Assembly: GCF_005217455.1 (NCBI RefSeq)
Contig: NZ_SZPQ01000006.1
Location: 62,001-126,000 of the forward strand
Origin: Martelella alba
Lineage (GTDB): Bacteria > Pseudomonadota > Gammaproteobacteria > Enterobacterales > Enterobacteriaceae
Direction: 5' to 3'
DNA: 64,000 bases
The stretch's first letter is position 1; the number at the start of each line of letters is the position of its first letter. The position numbers were made by a program, and so were the translations under genes. Shown here piece by piece: positions 7,969-17,490 of this stretch. The notes under the pieces are model-generated. The model ran no database searches, was not told the DNA's origin, and was given only the letters and a program-made list of their open reading frames with translations.

Positions 7969-9267
7969 ATGCATAACAAGTCGTTAACCGAACTGGAACA
8001 GCGCGTGCTGGCCCGGATCACCGAACAACGTTGGCTGGATTTGGCGCGCGAGTTGATTCGCACCGGCCAGCCCCGCTCCGGCAATCCCCTCGATCCCGAT
8101 CTGCCCGGCGCGGAAGAGGAAGCCATCGCCATGCGGGTGGCGGGCAAATTCGAGGCCCTGGGCATGGATGTCGCCATTTACGAAGCCGTGCGCCATCGTC
8201 CGAACGTCGTGGGCGTCCTTAAAGGTTCCGGCGCAGGACCTTCGCTGATGATCAATGATCATCTGGATACCTATCCGGTGGTGGAGCCGGAACGCTGGGA
8301 TAAAACCGGTTTCGATCCTTATAACGCGACCCGCCACGGCGATTTGCTTTATGGACGCGGGACATCGGACACCCGCGGCAACATGGCCGCCTGTTTATTG
8401 GCGGCGCAGGTCCTCAAAGAGGAAGGGGTGACCTTCGCCGGCGACCTGATTTATTGTTTCTGCGTCGATGAGGAACGCAACGGCACTTATGGCTCCCTCT
8501 ATCTGACCCAGGAAATCGGTATCCGCGCCGACTACTCCATTACCGCCGAACCTACCGCCTGGGGTCCCGCCGACGGCGAATGGGGCATGAACCTTTCCAT
8601 CGCCAACGCCGGGCATTGCTTGCTGGAAGTCAGCGTGATCGGCGCCAAATCGCACATCTGGCGGCCGGATATCAGCATCAATCCCGTGGTGGAAGCGGCG
8701 GCCTTTATCCCCGCGCTGCAAAACATGGCGTTTACCCACCAGCCCACGGATTTTATGGGCCACACCCCGCCCTGCGTCACTATTGTCCGCATTCAGGGGG
8801 GGCTTGAGGGGGAAATGCAATTCTCGCCGGGCGCCTGCGTCATTACCCTTGCGGTGGTGGGCCTGGTGCCCGGCATGACGCTGGAAAGCATCATCGAGGA
8901 TGTTAACCGGCAGGCAAGGCAATTTCTCGGCGAGCGACAGGATATCTCGATAACGGTCAGGCAGGTGCCGGACTCGCTCTTCGTCGCGCCGACCACGCCG
9001 GTGCCGTTAAATGAAGAGCCCTGCCTGACGATATCTTCATCCTATCGAAAGCTGATGAACGACGTCGCGCCGATCCCCAACCGCAAAAATGCCTTCAACG
9101 ATACGATAAGGTTGCGCGAAGCGGGGATAAACGCCGTCACCATCGGGCCCGGCGAAGATGGCTGGGCGGTGGACAACGAGTCCATTTCCATCTCAAAGGC
9201 GGTCATGGCGACGCGGCTTTATGCATTGACTATACTGGGAATTCTTAAGGGCGCGGCTGGTGGCTGA
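7969..9267 (+). CDS. M20-family metallopeptidase/deacylase (ArgE/DapE-like)
   Basis: A 432-residue cytoplasmic amidohydrolase of the M20 (ArgE/DapE/ACY1) family. Zinc-site landmarks are NDHLDTYP (His98, Asp100), GRGTSDTRGN (bridging Asp134), CVDEERNG (general base Glu168, Glu169) and TAEPTAWG (Glu194); the dimerisation lid lies at about 200-315. The final zinc histidine normally found after GPG near the C terminus is not obvious: the stretch reads GPGEDGWAVDNES, with Val where His is expected. The family cleaves N-acyl or N-carbamoyl groups from amino-acid-like substrates; the substrate here is unknown. It is the first gene of a likely operon; its last 8 bases overlap the permease start. Confidence 0.82.
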   Translation: MHNKSLTELEQRVLARITEQRWLDLARELIRTGQPRSGNPLDPDLPGAEEEAIAMRVAGKFEALGMDVAIYEAVRHRPNVVGVLKGSGAGPSLMINDHLDTYPVVEPERWDKTGFDPYNATRHGDLLYGRGTSDTRGNMAACLLAAQVLKEEGVTFAGDLIYCFCVDEERNGTYGSLYLTQEIGIRADYSITAEPTAWGPADGEWGMNLSIANAGHCLLEVSVIGAKSHIWRPDISINPVVEAAAFIPALQNMAFTHQPTDFMGHTPPCVTIVRIQGGLEGEMQFSPGACVITLAVVGLVPGMTLESIIEDVNRQARQFLGERQDISITVRQVPDSLFVAPTTPVPLNEEPCLTISSSYRKLMNDVAPIPNRKNAFNDTIRLREAGINAVTIGPGEDGWAVDNESISISKAVMATRLYALTILGILKGAAGG

Positions 9268-10066
9268 AACCATGAAAAAAAACCGTCGATTCCGGCTGAG
9301 CAACCGTAAACGCGGCTATCTCTTATCGACCATGACGGTGGTGTTCTTTCTCGCCTTGTGGATTGCCTGCTCGGCGCTCGGCCTGACCAACCCTATGCTG
9401 CTGCCGGGGCCGATGGCGGTTTTCAAGGCGTTTATTACCGTCGCGACCACCGGGTATCAGGGCCATACTTTGCTGGTACATGTCGCCACCAGCCTTTATA
9501 GGATCATTACCGCGTTTGTCGCGGCGTGCGCGGTGGGTATACCGCTCGGCATTCTGATGGGCACCTCCGAGCGGGCCAATGCATTATTGCGGCCTTTAAT
9601 TGAATTTTATCGCCCTTTACCGCCACTGGGCTTGTATACGCTATTGGTGATGTGGCTGGGCATCGGTGAACGTTCTAAATTCGCCTTATTATTTTTGGCG
9701 GCATTGCCGGGATTAATTATCGCCACCAAACAGGCGGTAAAGAATATCGATCCGCTCTATGTTCGCGCGGCGAGGAGTTTAGGCGCCAGTCATCGGCAAA
9801 TTGTTTTGACCGTCTATTTGCCGGCCGCCGGCCCGACGATTTTAGCCGGAATGAGAATTTCATTGGGATTTACCTATACCGTATTGGTAGCGGCGGAAAT
9901 TGTCGCGGCTTCCGCCGGGATAGGTTGGATGATATGGGATGCGGCAAAGTTTCTATTATCCGATGTGGTGATTATGGGGTTAATTGTTTTAGGCCTGACC
10001 GGTATTTTATTGGATTTGGTTATGCAGTTTATCGGCCGTTTGTTGATGCCCTGGACACGTCATTGA
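9260..10066 (+). CDS. ABC transporter permease, SsuC/TauC-like family
   Basis: A 268-residue inner-membrane permease with about six hydrophobic segments. The cytoplasmic EAA loop that docks the ATPase is clear (AARSLGASHRQIVLTVYLPA). It belongs to the taurine/nitrate/sulfonate (TauC/SsuC/ThiX) type. The GTG at 9260 overlaps the end of the M20 gene by 8 bases; an ATG at 9272 is possible. With the binding protein at 10244 and the ATPase at 12666 it forms a complete importer. The association with two amide hydrolases suggests an amide-, carbamoyl- or ureido-type substrate rather than a sulfonate, but this is inference. Confidence 0.88.
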   Translation: MAETMKKNRRFRLSNRKRGYLLSTMTVVFFLALWIACSALGLTNPMLLPGPMAVFKAFITVATTGYQGHTLLVHVATSLYRIITAFVAACAVGIPLGILMGTSERANALLRPLIEFYRPLPPLGLYTLLVMWLGIGERSKFALLFLAALPGLIIATKQAVKNIDPLYVRAARSLGASHRQIVLTVYLPAAGPTILAGMRISLGFTYTVLVAAEIVAASAGIGWMIWDAAKFLLSDVVIMGLIVLGLTGILLDLVMQFIGRLLMPWTRH

Positions 10067-10087
10067 ACGCATATTCCACATCATCCC

Positions 10088-10130
10088 AATGGCATCGCGT
10101 CAACCAAGAGGCGATGTAAAGTATGAAAAG
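10088..10130. repeat. Decayed half of an ERIC-type repeat
   Basis: The segment CAACCAAGAGGC followed by GTAAAGTATGA matches the 3' arm of the ERIC-like elements found elsewhere in the window (CAACAAAGAGGC, GAAGTATGACGAG). It lies in the 177-base gap between the permease and the binding-protein gene, so it would be transcribed within the operon. Confidence 0.45.
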
Positions 10131-10243
10131 CCACTATTTCACATAGTGTGAACGCAGAGTCAGTCGTAACGCATAACGGGGATAGTGAAACTATCGATAC
10201 CGTTGCCGGAATAAACGTCACTTTATTTTTTGGAGAACCTGCG

Positions 10244-11251
10244 ATGAAAAAGCTTATCACCGCCGTCACCTTGATGCTCGGCGTCATGTCCGCCGCCAAG
10301 ATCTATGCCGCTTCGCCGGAACAGATCAATGTCGGTTATCTGGGATTGGTGAATGCCGAATTGGTAACCAAACACCTCGGTTTAATCGGGAAACATATCC
10401 CCGGCGCCCAAATACATTACGTCAAACTGGACGGTGGCGGCGATATGCTGCGCGCCATGGCCGGCAATCAGGTGGACTTTGGCGTTCTGGGCAACCCGCC
10501 GGCCACTATCGGTATGACGCGCAACCTGCCGTTTAAGGGAATCATGGTTTTCGACGTACTGAATACCATCGAAGGCATGGCGGTGCGCGATTCAGCCAAT
10601 ATCCATTCTATTCACGATCTGATCGGCAAACGCGTCGCCGCGCCATTTGGCACGACCACGCATTATCTATTGTTGCAGGCCCTGAAACAGGCCGGTATTA
10701 AACCCAGCCAGTTGACCATTCTCGATTTGTCGCCCACCGATATTGTGGCGGCCTGGGGACGCGGCGATATCGATGCCGCCTGGTTCTGGGAACCGGGTCT
10801 GAACAAAGTGGTGCAAAACGGCGGCAAAATCCTGATGTATTCCGGTGAAATGGCCAAAAAAGGCTATCCTACCTGGGATATCGGCCTGGTCATGAATGAC
10901 TTCGCCAAAAAATACCCGGACGATGTGCGGAAATTCGTCGCCGCCGAATGTGAGGGTATTGATTATTGGCTGAAAAATCCGGATGACACCGCCAAAATCA
11001 TTGCCGAGGAACTGTCCATTTCCCTGCCGGACGCCACCCGGATGATGAAAGGCGTGAAAGTGGTGCCCTGCGCGGAGCAAACCGGTCAGGACTATTTGGG
11101 CCATACCGGTCGGAAGGGCCGCTTTGTGGATACGCTGGAATCCACCGCTCAATTTTTGGTCTCTCAGCAGCGTCTGCCGGCCGTGCTGCCCCGCGCGCAA
11201 TTCGCCGCCTATCTGGACCCGTCCTGGCTGGAAAAACAGTCCTCGCATTGA
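10244..11251 (+). CDS. ABC transporter periplasmic substrate-binding protein (TauA/SsuA-like)
   Basis: A 335-residue binding protein of the NMT1/TauA/SsuA type. The first 22 residues form a signal peptide (MKKLITAVTLMLGVMSAAKI, cleavage near AYA-AS). The mature part opens with the usual first strand (QINVGYLGLVNAELV) and contains LIGKRVAAPFGTTTHYLLLQAL and the hinge region WFWEPGLNKV. The ATG at 10244 has GGAGA 7 bases upstream; the open frame extends upstream to 10148 without a signal peptide. It delivers its ligand to the neighbouring permease. The ligand is not predictable from the sequence. Confidence 0.9.
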   Translation: MKKLITAVTLMLGVMSAAKIYAASPEQINVGYLGLVNAELVTKHLGLIGKHIPGAQIHYVKLDGGGDMLRAMAGNQVDFGVLGNPPATIGMTRNLPFKGIMVFDVLNTIEGMAVRDSANIHSIHDLIGKRVAAPFGTTTHYLLLQALKQAGIKPSQLTILDLSPTDIVAAWGRGDIDAAWFWEPGLNKVVQNGGKILMYSGEMAKKGYPTWDIGLVMNDFAKKYPDDVRKFVAAECEGIDYWLKNPDDTAKIIAEELSISLPDATRMMKGVKVVPCAEQTGQDYLGHTGRKGRFVDTLESTAQFLVSQQRLPAVLPRAQFAAYLDPSWLEKQSSH

Positions 11252-11292
11252 TCATGCGCCGTATTTAACCCTATGGAACAAGGAACACGACA

Positions 11293-12669
11293 GTGATAAC
11301 GGGTCCGCTATATCTGTCCGCGCTGCGCCAGGCCTACCTCGCGGGAACCTTGCGGCCACCTGAATTGATTGATCAGATCGATGACCGCATCGAGGCCGCC
11401 GGACGGGATGATGTTTGGATAAGCCGGCGGCCGCGCGAGGAAACCCGCCGGATGGCGCAGGAGTTGGCGCGGCATTCGCCGGACTCACTGCCGTTTTACG
11501 GTATTCCGTTTTCGGTTAAGGATAATATCGATGTGCGGGGGTTGCCGACCACCGCCGCATGTCCGGGTTATGCCTACCATCCCGAACGCTCCGCGCCGGT
11601 GGTGGAGCGCCTTGAAGCGGCCGGGGCGATTTGTATCGGCAAAACCAATATGGATCAGTTCGCCACCGGGTTGACCGGAGTGCGTTCTCCTTACGGCGCC
11701 TGCGGTTCGGCTTTCGACGCAGAGATGATCGCCGGCGGTTCCAGTTCGGGTTCAGCGGTATCGGTGGGACTGCATCAGGTCTGCTTTTCGTTGGGGACCG
11801 ATACCGGCGGGTCCGGTAGGATCCCCGCCGCGCTGAATAACGTCGTTGGTTTAAAACCCACGGTGGGGACACTAAGCACCCGCGGTATCGTTCCTTGTTG
11901 CCGCACCCTGGATTGCCCGTCGGTTTTCGCCCTATCGGTGGGGGATGCGTTGGCGGTCGCCCGGCAAATTTTCCAACCGGACCCGTCGGATCCCTCCCTG
12001 CGCGACGATGCGTCGCGAGCCGATTTCGCGCAACACACGCATAACGGCGCCTGGCGCCTGCTGGCCCCCCGCGACGATCAATTGGAATTTATCGCCAACC
12101 CCGACGGCGCCGAACTGTTCCGGCAAAGCCTGGAGGCATTGGCGGGTATGGGCTGCGGGATAACGCGCATCGATTTTCAGCCTTTTATCGAGGCCGGCAA
12201 CCTGGTGTTCGAGGGTCCCTGGATAGCCGACCGTTATGCCGGAATCGGCGATTTTGTTAAACAGCACCCGCAGCAGGTTTTACCCGAAATCGTTGCGGTA
12301 GTGGATAAAAGCCGGCAATGGTCCGGAGCGGACGTTTTCCGTGGCCTGGAACGCCTGAGCCAACTGAAAGCCCGTACCCGCGCGCTGTTCGGCGCCGACG
12401 CCGTTCTGGCGCTTCCCACCGTCGGGCCGCTTTACAGCATTGCCGATATCCGGGCCGATCCTATCGCGCGCAATACCCATCAAGGCCGGTATTCCTATTT
12501 CTGCAATATCCTCGATCTTTGCGCGCTGGCGGTGCCCGCCGGATTTTATCCCTCGGGACTGCCGTTTGGCATGACGTTGTTCGCTCCCGCGTTCCACGAC
12601 GGACGGATTGCCGGCCTGGCCGGCGCCTGGTTGGACAAGCGGGCGATTTCTCCGGGAGTTCCCCAATGA
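11293..12669 (+). CDS. Amidase-signature enzyme, allophanate-hydrolase-like (AtzF N-terminal domain type)
   Basis: A 458-residue amidase-signature hydrolase. The Ser-cisSer-Lys triad is intact: Lys76 (FSVKDNID), Ser150 (AGGSSSGSA) and nucleophile Ser174 (DTGGSGRIPAA), with the 24-residue spacing usual for the family. KDNIDVRGLPTTAACP and the overall pattern resemble the amidase domain of allophanate hydrolase (AtzF), but the protein is about 150 residues shorter than AtzF and lacks its C-terminal domain. The family hydrolyses amides to acid plus ammonia. Its stop overlaps the start of the ATPase gene (ATGA), so the two are translationally coupled. The substrate may be allophanate or a related ureido compound; a generic amidase is the alternative. 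Confidence 0.78.
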   Translation: MITGPLYLSALRQAYLAGTLRPPELIDQIDDRIEAAGRDDVWISRRPREETRRMAQELARHSPDSLPFYGIPFSVKDNIDVRGLPTTAACPGYAYHPERSAPVVERLEAAGAICIGKTNMDQFATGLTGVRSPYGACGSAFDAEMIAGGSSSGSAVSVGLHQVCFSLGTDTGGSGRIPAALNNVVGLKPTVGTLSTRGIVPCCRTLDCPSVFALSVGDALAVARQIFQPDPSDPSLRDDASRADFAQHTHNGAWRLLAPRDDQLEFIANPDGAELFRQSLEALAGMGCGITRIDFQPFIEAGNLVFEGPWIADRYAGIGDFVKQHPQQVLPEIVAVVDKSRQWSGADVFRGLERLSQLKARTRALFGADAVLALPTVGPLYSIADIRADPIARNTHQGRYSYFCNILDLCALAVPAGFYPSGLPFGMTLFAPAFHDGRIAGLAGAWLDKRAISPGVPQ

Positions 12670-13475
12670 TTAAACGTTTCAATGCCCATCGCGGCCGTAT
12701 CGTTTTCCAGGATGTCGCCGTTACCTACACCTTGCGCGGCGTTAGCCACAACGCCGTGGCCGCCACCAACCAGACCGTCGCGCCCGGCGAATTCGTCTGT
12801 CTGCTGGGGCCCTCCGGTTGCGGCAAGTCCACGCTGCTCAATTGCGTCGCGGGATTTATCGCCCCCACGACCGGACGGGTGGAAGTGGACGGCGAGGCCA
12901 TAACCGCGCCGGGACCGGATCGCGGCATGGTCTTCCAGCAGCATTCGCTGTTTCCCTGGAAAACCGTCCGGGAAAACATCGCCTACGGCCCCCGAATCGG
13001 CGGACACGGCGAGCACAAGGCCCTGGCCATCGCGGACAAATTTCTCTCCATGATCGGTTTGACCAAATTCGCCGATAGCTATCCCGCCGCCCTATCCGGC
13101 GGCATGCAGCAACGGGTCGGCATCGCCCGCGCCCTGGCCAATTATCCCAATGTGTTGTTGATGGATGAGCCTTTCGGCGCGCTGGATGCGCAAACACGGC
13201 TGCTTATGCAGGAAAATTTGCTGGCTATCTGGCAGGAATTCCGTATCACCGTGTTATTTGTCACCCACGATATCGACGAAGCGATTTTCCTGGGCGACCG
13301 CATACTGGTGATGAGCGCCTCGCCCGGCAACATTATCGAAGAACTTAAGGTCAGCCTGCCGCGTCCGCGCAAGCTGGACGATATGGCGGGTCCCGAATTT
13401 CTCGCCCTGCGTCACCGCTGCCTGACGCTATTGACCCGGGAAAGCCGCAAAGTTTTCGAAGCAAAAGATGACTGA
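12666..13475 (+). CDS. ABC transporter ATP-binding protein (TauB/SsuB-like)
   Basis: A 269-residue importer ATPase. Walker A (LLGPSGCGKSTL), the Q-loop (GMVFQQHSLFPWK), the ABC signature (LSGGMQQRVGIARAL), Walker B (VLLMDEPFGALD) and the switch His (LFVTHDIDEAI) are all intact. The Q-loop and DEPFGALD form place it with the taurine/nitrate/sulfonate group. The ATG at 12666 overlaps the amidase stop by 4 bases; an upstream frame reaching 12318 lies inside the amidase gene and is not used. It is the last gene of the locus that starts at 7969; the next gene, pitA, is 251 bases away. Confidence 0.93.
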   Translation: MIKRFNAHRGRIVFQDVAVTYTLRGVSHNAVAATNQTVAPGEFVCLLGPSGCGKSTLLNCVAGFIAPTTGRVEVDGEAITAPGPDRGMVFQQHSLFPWKTVRENIAYGPRIGGHGEHKALAIADKFLSMIGLTKFADSYPAALSGGMQQRVGIARALANYPNVLLMDEPFGALDAQTRLLMQENLLAIWQEFRITVLFVTHDIDEAIFLGDRILVMSASPGNIIEELKVSLPRPRKLDDMAGPEFLALRHRCLTLLTRESRKVFEAKDD

Positions 13476-13726
13476 ATTCATCCCCCCGTTTGCGCCGCGG
13501 TTTGCGGTGAGGGTTTTCACCGCCCGCCGTATCTCCGACCGGCGTGGGTTTCGCTTGGAACACCGTGAGACGTTAAGCATAATTTATTGTTATACAACGC
13601 CTAAAATTAAACAACACGAAGCACTTGCAGCAAAAATGTCATAAAAAGTACATTTTTTGCTTTTCCCATGCCCCCGTTGTCGCAGATAATGCGCCCCGTT
13701 CATATCCAATAAATGGCCTAACTTTT

Positions 13727-15232
13727 ATGCTGCATCTGTTTACCGGCCTCGAATTCCATACCGGTCTTTTATTGATTCTTGCGCTTATTTTCGTACTGAT
13801 CTATGAAGCCATCAACGGCTTCCACGATACCGCCAACGCGGTGGCGACGGTTATCTATGCCCGGGCTCTGCGCGCCCGGTTGGCGGTCGGCATGTCGGGC
13901 GTGTTCAATTTCTTCGGCGTGGTGCTGGGCGGGCTGAGCGTCGCTTACGCCATCGTCCATCTGCTGCCGGTGGATCTGCTGCTAAACGTCGGTTCCGCCC
14001 ATGGTCTGGCCATGATGTTCTCCATGCTGTTGGCGGCCATACTCTGGAATTTGGGCACCTGGTACTTCGGCCTGCCGGCATCCAGTTCCCATACCCTTAT
14101 CGGCGCCATCATCGGCATCGGTCTGACCAATGCGTTGCTCACTCACAGCTCGGTGGTGGACGCCCTCAATATCCCCAAATTGGTGGAAGTCTTCCTGTCG
14201 CTGATCATTTCACCGCTGGTGGGCCTGATTCTCGCCGGGATCCTGGTCTCGTTGCTGCGCCGCTACTGGAGCGGCACCCCGAAACGTCGGCGTATCCATC
14301 TGACGCCGGCCGAACGGGAAAAGCAGGACGGCAAGCGCAAGCCGCCGTTCTGGACCCGCACCGCCCTGATCGTATCGGCGGCCGGCGTCAGTTTCGCTCA
14401 CGGCGCCAACGACGGCCAGAAAGGCATCGGCCTGATTATGCTGGTTCTGATTGGCGTGGCCCCGGCGGGTTTCATGGTCAACATGAACGCCGCTCCCTAT
14501 GATATCGCCCGAACACGGGACGCCGTCGCCAACCTTCAGCCCTTTTTCCGGCAGCACCTGGCATCGCTGCCGCAGGTGGAAGACGTTACGCCGCCGTCCA
14601 CTCCCGCCCCGCAAGCGGATTCGCCCAAGCCGGCCGTCACCTTTTTTCATTGCGATAACAACCGGGCGCTGATCGCTATCAACCAGACGCTGGATCTGCT
14701 GGATAACCTGCAAAGCTACGATCAACTGCAACCCGCCGAGCGTTCCCATGTGCGGCGGCTATTGATGTGCATCGCGGATTCAACGGACAAGCTTATCGCC
14801 CTGCCGCAGGTCTCCGGGGATGACAGGCGCCTGATGATTAACTTGCGCAAGGATTTGCTGGAGACCGTGGAATATGCCCCGCTCTGGATTATCACGGCGG
14901 TCGCGCTGGCGTTATCCATCGGCACCATGATCGGCTGGCGCCGGGTGGCCACCACCATCGGCGAAAAGATCGGTAAAAAAGGCATGACCTATGCCCAGGG
15001 ACTCTCCGCACAAATGACGGCGGCGGTGTCTATCGGCATCGCCAGCTATACCGGCATGCCGGTATCCACCACCCATGTGCTGTCCTCGGCGGTGGCGGGC
15101 ACCATGTTGGTGGACGGCGGCGGCGTACAAAACAAAACGGTACAGAATATCCTGTTGGCCTGGGTACTCACCCTGCCGGTGGCGGTGGTGCTCTCAGGGT
15201 CGCTGTATTGGCTGTCGCTGCAATTGATCTGA
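13727..15232 (+). CDS. pitA: Low-affinity inorganic phosphate (metal-phosphate) transporter PitA
   Basis: A 501-residue inner-membrane transporter (E. coli PitA has 499). Two copies of the PiT signature are present, one near the N terminus ([19 protein letters not shown]) and one in the middle ([14 protein letters not shown]), and a large hydrophilic loop separates the two membrane halves. PitA imports neutral metal-phosphate complexes driven by the proton gradient. The ATG at 13727 begins the family's [16 protein letters not shown]; the longer frame from 13625 adds unrelated residues. Synteny pitA-uspB-uspA is as in E. coli, with uspB convergent. Confidence 0.96.
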   Translation: MLHLFTGLEFHTGLLLILALIFVLIYEAINGFHDTANAVATVIYARALRARLAVGMSGVFNFFGVVLGGLSVAYAIVHLLPVDLLLNVGSAHGLAMMFSMLLAAILWNLGTWYFGLPASSSHTLIGAIIGIGLTNALLTHSSVVDALNIPKLVEVFLSLIISPLVGLILAGILVSLLRRYWSGTPKRRRIHLTPAEREKQDGKRKPPFWTRTALIVSAAGVSFAHGANDGQKGIGLIMLVLIGVAPAGFMVNMNAAPYDIARTRDAVANLQPFFRQHLASLPQVEDVTPPSTPAPQADSPKPAVTFFHCDNNRALIAINQTLDLLDNLQSYDQLQPAERSHVRRLLMCIADSTDKLIALPQVSGDDRRLMINLRKDLLETVEYAPLWIITAVALALSIGTMIGWRRVATTIGEKIGKKGMTYAQGLSAQMTAAVSIGIASYTGMPVSTTHVLSSAVAGTMLVDGGGVQNKTVQNILLAWVLTLPVAVVLSGSLYWLSLQLI

Positions 15233-15263
15233 CCCGCCGGTTTGCCAGATGGCCGGGGCGGAT

Positions 15264-15599
15264 TCAATGCCAAATCGCCAGGCCGACCAAACTGATGACG
15301 ATCAGTCCGCATAAGGCGCTGGTCAGGATGAATTGCCGGCGCACCCGCTCGCAACGGCGGATAAATTCCTGATCGTGGTGATCGAGATAACGTTGCGCAT
15401 AGATATACCGTACCAGCCGCAACTGTTTGCTGGGCTGACCATGGGCGGTGAAAAATCCGCTGCCGTCGACATACTGATAGAGCAGCGGATCACAGCCGCG
15501 CAGGACAATCAGCAGTGCCCGTAACGAAGAGTAGTAACGCGCCATATTGATTACGCAAACGACGCATAAAGCCCAGAAAAGCGCAACGGTGTTGATCAT
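15264..15599 (-). CDS. uspB: Universal stress protein B
   Basis: A 111-residue inner-membrane protein, almost identical in pattern and the same length as E. coli UspB. It has an N-terminal transmembrane helix ([15 protein letters not shown]), a central cytoplasmic part ([15 protein letters not shown]) and a C-terminal helix ([18 protein letters not shown]). UspB is a sigma-S-dependent stationary-phase protein linked to ethanol resistance in E. coli; its biochemical role is unknown. It converges on pitA with 31 bases between stops and is divergent from uspA. Confidence 0.96.
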   Translation of the reverse strand: MINTVALFWALCVVCVINMARYYSSLRALLIVLRGCDPLLYQYVDGSGFFTAHGQPSKQLRLVRYIYAQRYLDHHDQEFIRRCERVRRQFILTSALCGLIVISLVGLAIWH

Positions 15600-16216
15600 A
15601 ACCCCTCCCCGGCGACACGAACCGTATCAAATCCCCCACCGGCGGATAGATAGCGATTGCGCCCGATAACAACTCACCACAGAGCTGAACTAGCCCACCC
15701 CAAAATTGATATATCCGAGATTGGATTGACGCACTAACAGTATTATGTAGCCTCTTTAACAATGAGGGCCTCAATATTGAGTGTAGAAAAAGTTTGTCAA
15801 AAGAAAGCAACCGAAGCGACAAAAATCACGCAAGTTTAAAAAAATTCAGCTATCGACGCCGATAGACCCGAGACATCGCCGGTTATCGCCTCATGGGCGA
15901 ATGAAAGCGGTTAGGGCATCTATTTTAGATACATCGCCTCGCATCGCGGCGGCAACTGAGCGAAGGCCGCCAACCAAGAGGCAACGTGAAGTATGACGAG
16001 TATATTCAATATTGTGATTTAACCATCATTGACAGGGGGGCGCCAATAAGGAAGAGTGATGACATACGCCGTTTGCCGGTGGATATGCGGACCGGCGTGA
16101 TCTCCGCATCACTCTGCGGGCCGTGGAAAATGCTAAACTCGAAGTGTCACAGGCAGGAAGGAAGAGATACCGCGTCGCAACAAGCTAACGAGTGACATTT
16201 TGCAAGGAGTCTGATC
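15600..16216. other. uspB-uspA divergent intergenic region
   Basis: 617 bases without a convincing gene. The part next to uspB (15600-15830) is AT-rich and should hold the uspB promoter; an ERIC-type repeat sits at 15927-16004. A 69-codon frame at 15986-16195 starts inside the repeat and looks accidental. Confidence 0.6.
15927..16004. repeat. ERIC-type repeat, short (centrally deleted) form
   Basis: The left arm CGCATCGCGGCGGCAA and the right arm CAACGTGAAGTATGACGAGT flank a short centre, giving about 78 bases instead of the full 125. The same short form occurs at 22541 and 54574. Confidence 0.8.
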
Positions 16217-16660
16217 ATGTCTTACAAACATATACTTATCGCCGTCGACCTCTCGCCGGAAAGCAACATCCTGGTGGAAAAAGCCGTATCGATGGCCAAG
16301 CCTTACAACGCCAAGATTTCTCTGATCCATGTCGATGTCAACTACTCCGATCTCTACACCGGCTTGATTGATGTCAATCTGGGCGATATGCAAAAACGCA
16401 TATCCGACGAAACCCAGAGCGCGTTGAAGCAGTTGTCGCAAAATGCCGGCTATCCCATTACCGAGGTGCTGAGCGGCAGCGGCGACCTGGCCCAGGTATT
16501 GGTGGATGCCATTAATAAGTACGATGTTGATTTGGTATTGTGCGGCCACCATCAAGATTTCTGGAGCAAACTGATGTCCTCGGCGCGTCAATTGATCAAT
16601 ACCGTACATGTGGACATGCTGATCGTTCCGCTGAACGACGAAGACGTCTACGAAGAATAG
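16217..16660 (+). CDS. uspA: Universal stress protein A
   Basis: A 147-residue cytoplasmic protein (E. coli UspA has 144) that opens with [16 protein letters not shown] and contains the family's KISLIHVD and [20 protein letters not shown]. Like E. coli UspA, it lacks the GxxGxxxxxxxxxG(S/T) ATP-binding loop seen in UspF/UspG-type proteins. It is a dimeric stress-induced protein needed for survival in growth arrest. AAGGAG at 16203-16208 decides the start. A bidirectional terminator separates it from rsmJ; dtpB, which lies between these genes in E. coli, is absent. Confidence 0.95.
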   Translation: MSYKHILIAVDLSPESNILVEKAVSMAKPYNAKISLIHVDVNYSDLYTGLIDVNLGDMQKRISDETQSALKQLSQNAGYPITEVLSGSGDLAQVLVDAINKYDVDLVLCGHHQDFWSKLMSSARQLINTVHVDMLIVPLNDEDVYEE

Positions 16661-16677
16661 CGCCACCGGGTCATATC

Positions 16678-16713
16678 CGCCCTTCGTCCATCGCGGGCGA
16701 AGGGCGTCTCTTT
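16678..16713. terminator. Bidirectional terminator between uspA and rsmJ
   Basis: CGCCCTTCG (16678-16686) pairs with CGAAGGGCG (16698-16706) across an 11-base loop, followed by TCTCTTT. It lies between convergent uspA and rsmJ. Confidence 0.8.
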
Positions 16714-16726
16714 CGTTGGCCCCGCG

Positions 16727-17488
16727 TCAGTCCGGCACTGACAGCGGCGTATACAGGTCGAAGCGGTGGTTTTTGGTGGTTAAGTGCGCCTGGGCGGCGA
16801 TACCGCCCAGCGGCGGCGCGTAATCCGGGCGTTTAACCACCACACGCCGCGTGGCCAGCAAACGGGCCGGCGCCAGTAGCTGCCCCGCGTCCTCGTCGCT
16901 GCCCACCAGCGTCTGAAATACCCGCATTTCCTTTTTTACCAGCGCGCTTTTCGGCCGATGGGGAAACATGGGGTCAAGATAGACCACTTCCGGGCGGGGT
17001 TGCAGGCCCGGCAGGTTTTCCAGACTGGATCCCGGCAGCAGGCAAAGCCGCTGCCTTAGCCACCCCCCCAGTTCCGGGTCGTCATAAGCCCGCTGCAAAC
17101 CGTCGTCAAGCAACGCGGCCGCCACCGGGTGGCGCTCAAACATCCGCACCCGGCAACCCAGCGCGGCCAAGACAAAGGCATCCCGGCCCAGTCCCGCCGT
17201 GGCGTCCACCACATCGGGCAGATAGTCGCCCTTGATACCCACCGCCTTGGCCACCGCTTCGCCCCGGCCGCCGCCGAACCGGCGCCGATGGGCCGCCTGG
17301 CCGCCGACCAGATCCACATAGACGGCCCCGAGCTTGGGCTCGTCCCGCTTAACCAACTCCAGACGCCGCGAAGTTAGCACCAGACCCATGACCGACGCGG
17401 CGTCATCCACAAGCCCCCAACGCTCGGCCAGGGCGCGCAACCGCCGCGCATCCACATCCGGCCCGCATTCCAGGCCGATGGCGAACAC
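16727..17488 (-). CDS. rsmJ: 16S rRNA (guanine1516-N2)-methyltransferase RsmJ
   Basis: A 253-residue SAM-dependent methyltransferase (E. coli RsmJ/YhiQ has 250). The SAM-binding motif [17 protein letters not shown], the catalytic-site motif [20 protein letters not shown] and the C-terminal [14 protein letters not shown] match the family. It methylates guanine 1516 of 16S rRNA at N2. The first 15 residues differ from the E. coli protein, as is common at this end. It starts 2 bases after the prlC stop, so both are probably co-transcribed, as in E. coli. Confidence 0.96.
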   Translation of the reverse strand: MFAIGLECGPDVDARRLRALAERWGLVDDAASVMGLVLTSRRLELVKRDEPKLGAVYVDLVGGQAAHRRRFGGGRGEAVAKAVGIKGDYLPDVVDATAGLGRDAFVLAALGCRVRMFERHPVAAALLDDGLQRAYDDPELGGWLRQRLCLLPGSSLENLPGLQPRPEVVYLDPMFPHRPKSALVKKEMRVFQTLVGSDEDAGQLLAPARLLATRRVVVKRPDYAPPLGGIAAQAHLTTKNHRFDLYTPLSVPD

Positions 17489-17490
17489 AC

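Noticed and set aside
15986-16195. 69-codon frame upstream of uspA
   Set aside because: Its start lies in an ERIC repeat and the product has no recognisable feature.
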